From Prorocentrum cordatum (lineage: Eukaryota > Sar > Dinophyceae > Prorocentrales > Prorocentraceae), in assembly GCA_963575745.1 (NCBI GenBank), contig CAUYUJ010017867.1, forward strand, positions 1-56,368: DNA of 56,368 nt. Direction: 5' to 3'. A program made the translations under genes and the position numbers. This document shows, in pieces, positions 31,740-41,889 of this stretch. Below the pieces are notes generated by a model. It searched no databases. It was not told the origin of the DNA and saw only the letters and a program-made list of their open reading frames with translations. Position 1 is the stretch's first letter, and every line of letters begins with the position of its first letter.

Positions 31740-31761
31740 CTTGAGCCAAAATGGCTACGGA
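31740..31761 (-). other. Relic dinoflagellate spliced leader (22 nt)
   Basis: The minus strand reads T followed by CCGTAGCCATTTTGGCTCAA and G. This matches every position of the published dinoflagellate trans-spliced leader consensus, which begins with a variable base before CCGUAGCC. The leader is normally added to mRNAs and is not encoded at each gene. Its presence in genomic DNA 47 nt before an ATG is the signature of a reverse-transcribed mRNA. The adjacent side (31762-31775) is a run of C on plus. Confidence 0.93.
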
Positions 31762-31933
31762 CCCCCCCCCCCTCCCGCCTCTCGCCTCCCCGTGCCCGCC
31801 GTCGTCGTGCCTGCCGCCTCGGCATCTGTCATGCGCGCCCTGCCTTCGGTCCTCCCCAGGCATCCAACGTCACGATGTTTCTTTTGAGGCGTGCGCCCGC
31901 GGATCTCACGTGCAAACATCCTGTTCTCATGTT

Positions 31934-32116
31934 CTAACTCGGGGATGGACAGACCCCCCTTTAGTAAAACGTGGTTTAATGAAAACGACCTGAGGCCCAA
32001 ACCTGGCGGGCGCAAGCCCGGAAAATAACGGCCACGGCGCCCTCTCGAGAACCGAAAACGGACAATTCACTGATCGACGTGTCACTATTGGGGGTTCTGT
32101 CCACCCCCGACTAACC
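31934..32116. repeat. Short inverted-repeat element
   Basis: CTAACTCGGGGATGGACAGA then CCCCC at about 31935-31959 is an imperfect reverse complement of GGGGGTTCTGTCCACCCCCG then ACTAACC at about 32090-32116. The inner 130 bp is unremarkable. Possibly a MITE-like insertion. Confidence 0.6.
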
Positions 32117-32369
32117 TGCCATGCCAGCCCGCACTAGACGGGCACGCAGTCGACCTTGGAAACCGCAGCGGATTGAAAAACCCTGTTTGGGGATGTTGCA
32201 CTCTGGCCATAATTTTCAGCTGCTGTCTTGCTGCCTTGCAGGAGGTTCTGGGAGCAGCCAGTGGACCTCGAACATTGCCCCAAGACGGGCTCGAGAGGGC
32301 CCGACGATGGCCCAAGGAGGGCCCTCAGAAAGCACCCGATCGGTGGATGCTACACAACAGGGGAGGCGC

Positions 32370-32810
32370 TGTAGCATCCGTTGGGGGGTCTCTTCGGGCT
32401 CTCTGGGGGCGCTCTTGGGACGTCTTGGGATGCACCTGGGGCTCCAGTGGGCCATCTTTGGGCATCTTGGGTCGTCTTGGGCGCCTCTTGGGACGTCTTA
32501 GAGCTCTCTTTGGCCGTCTCGCGGCTCTCTCGAGCCGCCTTGGGATTCTCGTTCGAGGCCTCTTGGGCTGGCTTGGGGCGATCTGGGGGTCTATAGGGCC
32601 GATGTGGACGCTGCAAGGGCCCGGAAGTCGCATACGGTGAAAGTGTATGAAACACACCTTCAGGAAATGTTCGATGCTTATACCGGGGGGCCCTGCTGGG
32701 ATTGCCCTTGGAGCGTTCGGGGGGACATTCTGAAGGCTTTTCGGCTGTCTGGAGGCCGTCTTGGGCCATCTTGGGGCCCTCTGAGGCCGTCTGAACGCAA
32801 TCTTGGGCCA
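32370..32810 (+). repeat. CTTGGGGCC-type array
   Basis: CTCTTGGGACGTCTTGGG, GGGTCGTCTTGGGCGCC and similar phrases lead directly into the large CTC tract. Confidence 0.7.
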
Positions 32811-32811
32811 T

Positions 32812-33422
32812 CGTCCTCCTCCCCCTCCCCCCCCTCCTCCTCCTCATCCTCCTCCTCACTCCTCCTCCTCCTCCTCCTCCTCCCTCCTCCTCCTCCTCCT
32901 CGTCCTCACTCCTCCTCCCTCCTCCCTCCCCTCCTCCTCCCTCCTCCTCCTCCCTCCCTCCTCCTCCCTCCTCCCTCCTCCCCTCCTCCCTCCTCCTCCT
33001 CCCTCCTCCCTCCTCCCTCCTCCTCCTCCCTCCTCCCTCCTCCCCCCCTCCCTCCTCCCTCCTCCTCCTCCTCCCCCTCCTCCCTCCTCCTCCCTCCTCC
33101 CTCCTCCCTCCTCCCTCCTCCCTCCTCCCTCCTCCCTCTCCCTCTCCTCCCCCTCCTCCCTCCTCCCTCCTCCTCCTCCTCCCCTCTCCTCCTCCTCTCC
33201 TCCTCTCCTCCTCCTCCTCCTCCTCCTCCTCCTCTCCTCCTCCTCCTCCTCCTCCCTCCTCCTCCTCCTCCTCCTCCTCCTCCTCCTCCTCCTCCTCCTC
33301 CTCCTCCTCCTCCTCCTCCCTCCTCCCTCCTCCTCTCCCTCCTCCTCCTCCCTCCTCTTCCTCCTCCTCCTCCTCCTCCTCCTCCTCCTCCTTCTCCTCC
33401 TCCTCCTCCTCCTCCTCCTCCT
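32812..33422 (+). repeat. 610-bp CTC/CTCC pyrimidine tract
   Basis: The longest pyrimidine tract of the window. CTC triplets mix with CTCCCTC heptamers, most regular at about 33050-33150, and the strand carries no purine at all over hundreds of bases. All translations are Pro/Ser/Leu or Arg/Glu/Gly homopolymers. Confidence 0.97.
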
Positions 33423-33617
33423 GAGGCCATCCTCGGCCTCATTGGAAGCACCTTCGGCGGCGAACTTTTTGGAGGCCTCTTGGCTTCGCTTGAAGCCGTC
33501 TGGGCGGCGCAGGCCCTCCCTGCGGGCTCTCGCGGCGGGCCCCCCCGGGCGCTGCCGCGACCTGCAGACTCCACGCGGCCCGTGGGCTCCGCCCACGCCG
33601 CCCTGCACGTTTTTCAT

Positions 33618-33790
33618 GTTCGGCGCTTCGACACTGGGCGGAAGAGAGGCGAGAGGGGGGGGGGGCTGGCTCCGGACCTATGTTTTTCATGCGACTTCGT
33701 TCGGCGTTTCGACACTGGGCGGAAGAGAGGCGAGGGTGGGGGGGGGGCCTGGCTCCGGAGCTCTGTTTTTCATGCGACGGTTTGCAGCAG
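33618..33790 (+). repeat. ~82-bp tandem duplication
   Basis: TTCGGCGCTTCGACACTGGG, CGGAAGAGAGGCGAG, a G run, CTGGCTCCGGA and TTTTTCATGCGAC occur at about 33619 and again at about 33701. From 33800 to 34770 no gene or repeat was recognised. Confidence 0.85.
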
Positions 33791-34774
33791 TCCGTCCTCT
33801 ATGGGGGCGACCCCACCTGCTGGAAACAGGCGCCAAGAGCAGCCAAGATCTACTCCACTGCGGGGGGAGAGGGGGTGCGAGGGCCCGCGCCGGTCGACGA
33901 ACCGATGAATAAGAAAGCTGTCGCGTGTTGCTGTCTGTTTCGTGGTGCTTCATCGAGGCTGTGGGCCGCCCGAAGAGGCTGGAAGAGGCGCGCGGGCTGC
34001 GTACAGGCTCGTCGGGATATGGCAGAAAGCACTGCAGAGCGCGCCCCCGGTGGCCAGCGGGTCCAGAGCGCTCGGGGAGAACTCCCCGACGGGCAGCCCA
34101 GTACAGTAGCAGCTCGACCACAAGAAATCTGCCACAAGAAACCCAACCCTAAGACCCCAGAACGTTTATTGATTTCTGGTGTGGGAACGTCGCGCTTTTA
34201 TAGTAAAACTATCGAGGTTTAAGAAACTCAGGGCATTTTGGAGGTGAGTAGGGTGTTTTTGTTGGCATGGCTTTTACTGTAAGAACAGAGCCACTCCGAA
34301 AAGGAAAGGCAAACAACATGGGCGCCCCTTTTTCGTTGGTGTCTTGCGCGATCCCGGAGCTGGCCACGGGGTCTTCCCTCGGCAGCCTCTCGGAGGCAGT
34401 TCTGGAGTGTAATTATTGGGGCTTCTCGGGGGCCTCTCGGAAGGCCTCTTTGGGGCCTCACGTGGGCCCCCCTCGGGCTTGTTGACGGACTGCTGGCGGT
34501 CTCGGGGGTCATCTTGACTCCTGCGCTCCCGCGGAATAATGCGGGTCGCCCTTGATGAATTCGCCGGCCCAACAGTCCAGAGGCGTGCAGAGATCTCCGG
34601 TAACTGGTTAACAATATTTCTAGTTCGCGCGCGCGGGGCGGTCCCTGGGGGTCCCCCGGCGAGAAGTATCCTGACCGCAGCCCGACCAGGTCTACTCAGA
34701 GATGGTTTGGAGGGCCTTTTTTCGACACCTCTCACGAGGATCGTGGCCTCCGAGGCGGGTGCACTAGACTACCC

Positions 34775-34930
34775 CGCCCCAAGAGGCCCCCAAGAGCACC
34801 CCAAGAGGCCCAAGGGAGCCCCAAAGACGCCGCCAAGGAGCCCCAAGAGACCCCCAAGAGGCCCCAAAGAGGCCCCTAAGAGGCCACAAAAAGGCCCCCA
34901 AGAGGCTTCAAAGAGACCCCATAAAGCGCT
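34775..34930 (-). repeat. CTTGGGG-family array in inverted orientation
   Basis: CCCCAAGAGGCCCC and CCCAAGAGGCCC phrases on plus are the reverse complement of the array found elsewhere. Apart from the copies at 24.4-24.75 kb, this is the only inverted block. Confidence 0.75.
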
Positions 34931-35204
34931 CGAGGGCCGGCGGAATGAGCGAAGCGATTAAATAACTCTTCTCTCCACGAGGGATCGGAAACTACTCCGC
35001 CCCATCCACCATGAAGCTTCGGGCTGGGGCTGGGCGCATGCCCGCGCGGAGTCTGATCCGCCCACTCCGTCAGTCGTCAACCATCTTGCATCCAGACCAT
35101 CCAACACTGTTGTCACGGCGGTGTATGCTCATTCTGGGGACCTTCCTGGAGACACTCGCTCCACTCGTGCGTCGAAAACTGCGTCGACCGTCCGTCGATT
35201 TGAG

Positions 35205-35345
35205 GCGACCTTGAGTCGAATCTGAGTCGAACACGAGTCGAACTTGAGTCGGGTGTCGAATCTGAGTCGAATCTGAGTCGAACTTGAGTCGGACTTGAAT
35301 CGAACTCGAGTCGAACTGGCGTCGAACTAGAGTCGAACAGATCCG
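35205..35345 (-). repeat. 11-bp minisatellite TTCGACTCAAG
   Basis: About twelve copies of an 11-bp unit (minus-strand TTCGACTCRAG, TTCGACTCAGA). Three units equal eleven codons, so every minus frame reads a VRLKFDSDSTQ-like 11-residue repeat. It is short, and no flanking gene is apparent. Confidence 0.9.
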
Positions 35346-35529
35346 TTTGGTGGGCCCCAGGAAGATCCTCAAAACGAGCGCCTAGATGGACCACCTTCCA
35401 CAAGCCCTCAATCGCATGCAAAACTGGTGATCGCTGGCCTACCTGTCTGCTCCCCTGCCGTCCCGCTGCGCGGTGTGCTGGCCCGGTGGACTCATCGGGT
35501 ACCGCCCTCTCAGCAGGCCTCCCTGCGGG

Positions 35530-36225
35530 TGGCGGAGGAGGAGGAGGAGGAGGAGGAGGAGGAAGGACGGGAGGCAAGACAGGATAATACAAACGCGTCG
35601 GAGCTCCCGAAGTTCGGGAGGGCAGAAGGTACCAATACCACTACTCCCCGGACCTCTCCGGCGGTGCGTGCTGACCAGGACCTGGAGGCGAATCCAGCGG
35701 TGGCGACCAAGGCCTGCCGGGAGGCCCCCCCCAAGAGGGGAGAACGCGCCGAGGCTGGCGGCATGGGTGACTGTTCCTCTCGGGAGAGCTCTCGAAGCTC
35801 AGCCGATGGAGACGATAGACGAGCTCAGCGCGCTGCTTCGGCGGCTGGACTCGCTCGAGAGCGCGGGTAGCCGTCGGGCACCGCCCGTGCGGGCCTCGTC
35901 CTGGCGCGCAGCCCGGGGAGGAGAAACAAGGAGGGAGCAGGAGAAACAGGGAGGGAGCAGGAGAAACAAGGAGGGAGCAGGAGGAGCGAGGAGTGACGAG
36001 GAGCGAGGAGGGGGAGGAGGAGCGAGGAGGGAAACGGAGGAGGAGGAGCGAGGAGGAAGAGGAGGCAGCAGGAACAAGAGAGAGAGGAGGAGGAGGAAAG
36101 GAAGGAGGAGGAAGGAGGAGGGCCGGGGAGGGAGGAAGAGGAACGAGGAGGGAGTAAGAAGGAGGAGGAGAAGGAGGAGGAGGAGAAGGAGAAGGAGGAG
36201 GAGGAGGACGAGGACGAGGAGGGTC
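35530..36225 (+). repeat. GGA/GAG-rich tracts
   Basis: A short GGA run at about 35536-35566 and a longer purine stretch from about 35920 to 36222, which starts with a 20-bp unit (GGAGCAGGAGAAACARGGAG) repeated three times. The intervening sequence has no recognised gene. Confidence 0.8.
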
Positions 36226-36604
36226 GGTCGGTCGACGCAGTACGAGGGGTCGTCGAGCGAAAATCGAGCGGCGCCGTCTGGGGACCTCTCCGTGGACACG
36301 CAGGGCGAGAGGACACCCGAGGGGCAAACTCCACAGGATCTGTGCATGGCCGCCCTGCCTGGCGGACAAGACCCACCGCTGCCCCAACGAGCCATCCACG
36401 ATGAAGGAGGGGGGGTGAGGAGTGGAGACCGGCTGCTTCCAAAGGAGGTTTGGGGGGAGGGGATTTTCCAGAGAGCCCCCCAAGGGGTGCGAAGCCCCTG
36501 GGGGACCCCGTCCTGGACCCCCCCCCCCCAAACCCCCTCTGGAACCCTCCGGAGAGAGGGAGAAAGGAGGGGAGGACGAGCGATCTCCAGACGACCCCCG
36601 GTGG

Positions 36605-37150
36605 CAGCAGAGATGATGACGTCGGGCTCCAAGCGTTTCCCCTGCATCTGGCTGAGCAGCGACAGAGCCTGTTGCCACTGCGACGCGCTGGCGCTGATCC
36701 CAGCGTTGTAGCTGATGACGTTGGCCCGCACCTTCACCTGCCACATTTCGCTGAGTAGCGACAGCGCCTGCTGCCACTGCCTGCTTTTCTCGCACGCGCT
36801 GACCCCAGCGTTGTAGCTGATGACGTCGGGCTCCACACTCGCCTCTCGCATGCCTCTGAGCAGCGACAGAGCATGCTGCCACTGTTCACCTTTCCCGCAC
36901 GCACTGATTCCAGCATTGTAGCTGGTCGCGTCGGACTCCACCGTCGCCTCTGCCATCTCCCTGAGAATCGACAGCGCCCGCTGCCACTGGTCACTTTTCT
37001 CGCAAGCGCTGATCCCAGCGTCGTAGCTGATGCCGTCGGGCTCCACCTTTACCTTTGTCATCTGCCTGAGCAGCGACAAAGCTGGCTGCCACTGCTTGCC
37101 TTTCGCGCACGCGCTAATCGCAGCGTTGTAGATGACGAGCGCGAGCCCGT
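36605..37150 (-). CDS. PPR-repeat protein exon (five motifs)
   Basis: The minus strand encodes five consecutive 35-residue PPR motifs: ALVIYNAAISACAKGKQWQP, GISYDAGISACEKSDQWQRA, ATSYNAGISACGKGEQWQHA, VISYNAGVSACEKSRQWQQA and VISYNAGISASASQWQQA. The last has lost three residues where CEKG normally stands. Similarity ends at RLEPDVI. The open frame extends from about 37253 to 35799, but the part after the motifs is low complexity. PPR arrays bind single-stranded RNA and act in organellar RNA processing or editing. Five motifs suggest one exon of a larger gene, perhaps with the nine-motif block upstream at 38.2-39.4 kb on the same strand. Confidence 0.7.
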
Positions 37151-37214
37151 ATATTACATCCACGGTGTGCTGAACATGGGAATTCGCACACCGTGGGTGA
37201 ACACTCGTCGAAGT

Positions 37215-37790
37215 TGAAAAGCTCGGGTGTATCTGGGGCCGTGTCGGGAGCATGCTGGGTGCTCCTGTGAGCCTGTCTGGGGCATCTTGAAACCATCATG
37301 CGGTATTTGGGGCGCCTCTGGGGCCGTTCCCGGGCTGTCCCCCAGAAGCTTGCAGAATCGCCTTGGGGCCGTCCTGGGGCGTCTTTGGAGCTCTGAAGGG
37401 CTCTGCGGGGACTCTCTCTGGCCTCCTCGGAGGGAGCTTGGGGCTCTTTGGGACCGTCTGTGGGCGTTCTGGGGCTATCTATAGGGGCCCTTTGGGGCTG
37501 TCGGCGGCCTCTCCTGAGAGTCCGTTGGGCAGCGGTGGCGCGGCTTGGAAGGCGCTGGTGGCCGCCTCGAGACGTTCTGGGGGCGGCACGGGGTGAGACT
37601 GAACATAGGCCAGAAACTGAATTGAACATTTGGCCCTGTGGGGGCCGGCATCGGGGTCCTCCCGGGCTGGCTTGGGAGGCCCCCCGGCGTGTCCTGGGGC
37701 CGTCTCGGGGCCGTCTCGGGCCACTCGGAGGCTCGCCTCGGGTCCGCTGGTGCCTTCTGGGCGCTCTCTGGAAGGTCCCTACAGTCATCG
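37215..37790 (+). repeat. CTTGGGGCC-type array
   Basis: GGGGCCGTCCTGGGGCGTC, TTTGGGGCTGTCGG and similar phrases lie between the two best PPR coding blocks. It is followed at 37800-37930 by GGAACGA/AATAACGC short repeats (GAGGAACGACAAATCACAAA and similar). Confidence 0.65.
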
Positions 37791-38064
37791 GCCTGACCTA
37801 AGGAACGATAAATAAGGAACGAAGCCCCTCTTCTATCCCAAGGAATAACGCACGAGGAACGACAAATCACAAATAACGCATAGGGAACTGTAAATAACGC
37901 GTGTAAGCCTGAGGAACGACCGAGCCCCTCTTGAAAACGAAAGTGTTCCTTATGCAAGCCGCTCACTGTAAGCCGTCGTTGGACGTGCTTGGGCTGTCTG
38001 GCGGCCGTCCAAGGCCGTCCAGGACCGCCCCGTGAGCGCCAGGCGCCTCCCCCGGGCCGGGCTG

Positions 38065-38125
38065 CGGCAGCGCCATCTCGCACGCGCGGATCCCCGAATT
38101 ACAGTCGGGGCTGATTGGAGAGAGC
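38065..38125 (-). pseudogene. PPR first-exon relic
   Basis: The minus strand reads SPDCNSGIRACEMALPQPG, a degraded SYNAGISACEKG start, abutting the end of a CTTGGGG-type segment. No motif follows. Confidence 0.4.
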
Positions 38126-38221
38126 ACACGAGAGGGCTAGGGGGAAAACAAACCTACCTCGCTTTTGACCACCCGCGCTTCCAAGAGATACCAAGCGATG
38201 CCAAACTACGGCCTGTACTGG

Positions 38222-39424
38222 TCAGGCCGCTTGACGAGGAGGCGCGTGGTATGACTTGGTTTCTCCTGGAAGCGAAAGCGGGGTAGGTAATTCACGCTCT
38301 GAAGGGCACAAGACCCTTCCGAGGGCCACACTGCCACAGGAATGCAGGAAGGCACTGGTCGCGAAACACGGGACACAAGGGTACCCTTGATTGAGCAGGG
38401 TCGGCCTACGAATCAGCCTCGACCGTATAGTATCGACGACGTCGGGCTCCAAGTTGGCCTCCCGCGTCTCCCAGAGTAGTGACAGAGCCCGCTGCCACTG
38501 CTCGCCTCTCTGGCACGCGCTGACCACAGCGCTGTAGCTGATATTGTTGGGATCCACTCTCGCACTGCGCATCTCGCCGAGCAGCGCTAAGGCCTGCTGC
38601 CATTGATCGCCTTTCTCGCACGCGCTCATCGTAGCACTGTAGCTGATGACGTTGGCCTGCACATTCGCCTCCCGCATGTGGCAAAGCAACGATAGAGCTC
38701 GCTGCCACTGCTCGCCCTTCTCACACGCGCTGATCGCAGCGCTGTAGCAGATGACGTCGGGCTTCAGTTTCGCCTGTTCTGACATGTCCTTGAGAAACCA
38801 CAGAGCCAGCTGCCACTGTCCGCCATTCCCACACGCGCTGATCACGGCGCTGTGACTGATGACGTTGGGCTCCAGCTTCGCGCCTCCCATCTCGTCGAAT
38901 AACGACACGGCCCTCTGCCACTGCTCGTCTTCACAGCACGCGCTGATGCAAGTGTCGTAGGTGATGACGTCGGGCTCCAGCGTCGTCTCCGACATCTCCC
39001 GGAGCAGCAGCAGAGCCTGCTGCCAGCACCCGCCCCTCTCGCACGCGCTGATCCCGGCGTTGCAGCTGACGGCGTCTCGCTCCAGGCTCTCCTCGCACAT
39101 CGCGCTCAGAGACGACAGCGCCTGCTGCCACTGCGCGCCTTTCCCCCACGCGCTGATCCCAGCGTTGTAGCTGGCGACGGTGGCCTCCACCTCTGCGTCC
39201 AGCAGGTCGCTGAGAAGCGCCAGCGCCCGTCGCCACTGCCTGCTCCTTGTGCACACGGCGGCAGCCGCGACACAGTCGCCCGAGGAGACTCCCACGCGCA
39301 CCTGGGACGCTTCGCGGAGCAACCGCAGCGCCGTGCTCCACTGCTTGGTCCTCCCGCACGTCCTGATGGCATCGCCAAGGAAAACAACACCTTCTTGTCG
39401 AGAGCCTCGCCGGACGCCGAACAT
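38222..39424 (-). CDS. PPR-repeat protein (nine motifs)
   Basis: An intact 400-residue frame with nine tandem PPR motifs covering residues about 15-330. The first two are divergent (FLGDAIRTCGRTKQWSTALR and CVAAAAVCTRSRQWRRALAL). The next seven are typical, for example VICYSAAISACEKGEQWQRA, VISYSATMSACEKGDQWQQA and NISYSAVVSACQRGEQWQRA. All have the conserved QWQ at positions 16-18. Motif six is 36 residues because of one inserted residue. The tail (VDTIRSRLIRRPTLL and about 55 more residues) is not PPR. The ATG at 39424 is preceded by an in-frame stop about 25 nt upstream, so it is a possible true start, although a 5' exon cannot be excluded. PPR proteins are sequence-specific RNA binders, typically in plastids or mitochondria. 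This is the most complete PPR gene here. Confidence 0.8.
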   Translation of the reverse strand: MFGVRRGSRQEGVVFLGDAIRTCGRTKQWSTALRLLREASQVRVGVSSGDCVAAAAVCTRSRQWRRALALLSDLLDAEVEATVASYNAGISAWGKGAQWQQALSSLSAMCEESLERDAVSCNAGISACERGGCWQQALLLLREMSETTLEPDVITYDTCISACCEDEQWQRAVSLFDEMGGAKLEPNVISHSAVISACGNGGQWQLALWFLKDMSEQAKLKPDVICYSAAISACEKGEQWQRALSLLCHMREANVQANVISYSATMSACEKGDQWQQALALLGEMRSARVDPNNISYSAVVSACQRGEQWQRALSLLWETREANLEPDVVDTIRSRLIRRPTLLNQGYPCVPCFATSAFLHSCGSVALGRVLCPSERELPTPLSLPGETKSYHAPPRQAA

Positions 39425-39564
39425 ACGAGAGCGCCGTGACGAGACATGGCATAACTATCTCGAGCCGGGCGGACTCGCAGACAGCCAGGGCGGCTTGAGC
39501 CGGCCAGGGCGGCTTGACCAAAACCACTAAGGACTGACTAGAGCAGCCGAAAACCTCAAACGCC

Positions 39565-39697
39565 GAAGTGGGGGGAGGAGGAGGAGGAGGAGGAGGGGGA
39601 GGAGGAGGAGGAGGAGGAGGAGGAGGAGGAGGAGGAGGAGGAGGAGGAGGAAGAGGAGGAGAAGGAGAGGGAGGAGGAGGAGGAGGAGGAGGGAGGT
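39565..39697 (+). repeat. GGA tract
   Basis: About forty GGA/GGG triplets upstream of the PPR gene. From 39700 to 40160 no gene is recognised. Confidence 0.95.
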
Positions 39698-40164
39698 GGA
39701 AGAGGGGGATTGTTGTTCTCTCCAGCCTCAGGCAACGTCCAACAGGTTACTTCAAGACCATCTTCTGAGTCACTTGTGCCTTGACAAGTTTGGGCGATCC
39801 TGGTGGCAGCCCCTGCTACACCTTCGCCAATTGCTGCTTGCCGCACGTCTTGAGGTGGCTCGCGCCTTCGTTGGCCAACTTTCTCATCGCCTGCGTCGCA
39901 ACGTCGCATCAGGCAATCCATTGTGTGCTCCCGAACTCATTGTGCAAATTAAGCCGAGGTGCGGGAGCTGTGCAGGTCAATGCCGTTGGCTGCACTACGA
40001 GTGGGCACCAGAACCAAACCTTCGAGACTCCTCCGATGACAAGGCGTAACTAAAAACTAATCCGGCATTCCGCACGGAGCGCGGCCTCCGCACTGATGGC
40101 AGCGGATCTGGGGGCCGATGTCACGTACGTCACGCGCTCGATCGTGGACCCCTGGCTGCGCATC

Positions 40165-40415
40165 TGGGCCTCCGAAGACCGCCGAACGACCACCGAAGAC
40201 CGCCAGCGAGCGCGCGCCCCGCCGCGGGCACTGGGGCCCGACACGGTCTTACGGCGGTCTTTCGGCGGTCTTCGGCGGTCTTCGGCGGTCTTCGGCGGTC
40301 TTCGGCGGTCTTCGGCGGTCTTCGACGGTCTTCGGCGGTCTTTCGGCAGGTGTCGGCGGTCTTCGGCGGTCTGGACGGCGAACCGACACCGTCTTCGGCG
40401 GTCTTTGGCGGCCAT
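40165..40415 (+). repeat. 10-bp minisatellite TCTTCGGCGG
   Basis: Core at about 40248-40375: eleven or more copies of TCTTCGGCGG, mostly perfect. Isolated reverse-complement units (CCGAAGACCGCC, CCACCGAAGACCGCC) lie just upstream at 40170-40210, and more forward units run to 40408. Confidence 0.95.
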
Positions 40416-40517
40416 CGGTGCGAACGCAAGATATTTCGCGTTGACAAAGCGTCCGTGATCGAACGTGCAACGTGCGGGCTCGTGCGAAGTGAGCAGCAGC
40501 TGAATTTTGACCGCGCG

Positions 40518-41391
40518 TCACTTCGGATTCGGGGCTGACTCCCTGGGCGCTCTGCTCTCGTGTACCCCCATCGAGGCTAGCAAACTGTGACAGGGATGCT
40601 GGCGAACCTGAGCTGCAATGGCCTGCGCGTGGGACCTGGCGTTCCGATACTTGGCAGGGGCGCGGATCTTCTCAGCCCACTGGTTCGCAGTACTGCCTGA
40701 AACCCCATTGGAGGGAAAAAAAATGGTCGGTGCCGCTGGCCTCGACCTCCTCAAGGAATGTGTGACTTTCCACATGGGCCAAGACCGCCCCCCTACCAGG
40801 CTGTTCCTTGGAAATGTCCCCCATGGCGTGCCACACGTCGAGATGTGCCTTTGGGTGGATGCCCCTCCGAACCTTCCTAAGCTTGTTGACAACATACGAG
40901 GAGTCGCTTACAAAAACGCACTCGCCAGATGAAGGGCGGCCTTCAGAAATTGCAGTAATCTCATGACCTCCTCCCTCTTGACTGACTGGCGCCCTCCAGG
41001 CACGTTGCCGAAACGACGAGCATGTGCAGTTGAGCGTTTGGGGGTCAGAAGCTCCTCCTGGAAGCAAGCCTGTGAACGCTACCCAGGACCAAGCAACACG
41101 GCGCAGGGCTTGGTCGTCCGAATCAGGATCCCCACTCGCATCAACTTATCAGAAAACAAACCCGTCCACCACCGCCCCCATGGGTCCGAAAAACCTACCG
41201 TCAGTTGAACGGAGGACGGCGGTGCAGCTGCTTGGCGTCAGCCCTCGCAACCAGAAACTCAGGATATTCTCCCTATCAGCCAACGCCCTGCGCCTGACCG
41301 ACTCTGAAACCTTAGAAAACTTGCCGTTCCCAGGGAAAGCCCAAGCACGATGAACATCACTCAACAGGCTTCTCACAATGCTTGGAGGCAC
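40518..41391 (-). pseudogene. Retroelement RNase H fragment, frameshifted
   Basis: The minus strand carries three fragments in order. The first, at 41391-41149, contains SFWLRGLTPSSCTAVL, a phrase typical of the region before RNase H in dinoflagellate non-LTR elements. The second, within 41067-40672, reads VFVSDSSYVVNKLRKV, then HLDVWHAMGDI and AHVESHTFLEEVEASGTDH. That is an RNase H domain with its central Asp in SDSSYVV and the VxSH phrase. The third, at about 40700-40600, reads TANQWAEKIRAP, the usual NxxADxxA end, in a different frame. Stops and frame changes separate the parts and no reverse-transcriptase core is attached, so it is a dead fragment. Confidence 0.6.
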
Positions 41392-41494
41392 TGTCCTGAG
41401 TCAGCCCGCAGTCTAGCAATCTCGCGTGCGGCAAACTACTGCCAGTGACCACTGCACGAAAGATGCCTCTCAATTCAAAGTTACCCTTTCTGGT

Positions 41495-41750
41495 TGGAGG
41501 GAGGAGGAGGGAGGGAGGGAGGGCGGATGGGAGGGAGGGAGGGAGGGAGGATGAAGATCGATGCCAAGCCATTGGAGGACAGCCATCGTGCTACCGCAAA
41601 GGTCGCTGCATAGGGAACAAAAATATTATTCCGGCCGCGGCAAACCTCAGCCACGCGTCGGTTCCCCGACCCAGATCTACAGAACGGCCTGGGGAACCAG
41701 GGACCCCCCTTTGCCCAACGTGCTCCGTAGATCCCCAGACAGGCGATACC

Positions 41751-41786
<36 letters not shown>

Positions 41787-41870
41787 CATATTTATGTATA
41801 TATATGTATATACACATATATATACACATATATTTATATATCTATATATAGATATATCCATCTGAGGTCT
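41495..41870 (+). repeat. GGGA tract and (TA)n tract
   Basis: A GGGA-rich run at about 41500-41553 and a long TA/TATG microsatellite at about 41750-41860. The 200 bp between shows no recognised gene. Confidence 0.85.
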
Positions 41871-41889
41871 CCCGAAATTCCGGATCTTT

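Noticed and set aside
32604-33912. Frames of 369-434 codons across the large pyrimidine tract
   Set aside because: Homopolymer output of the tract; no unique sequence of gene-like character on either side.
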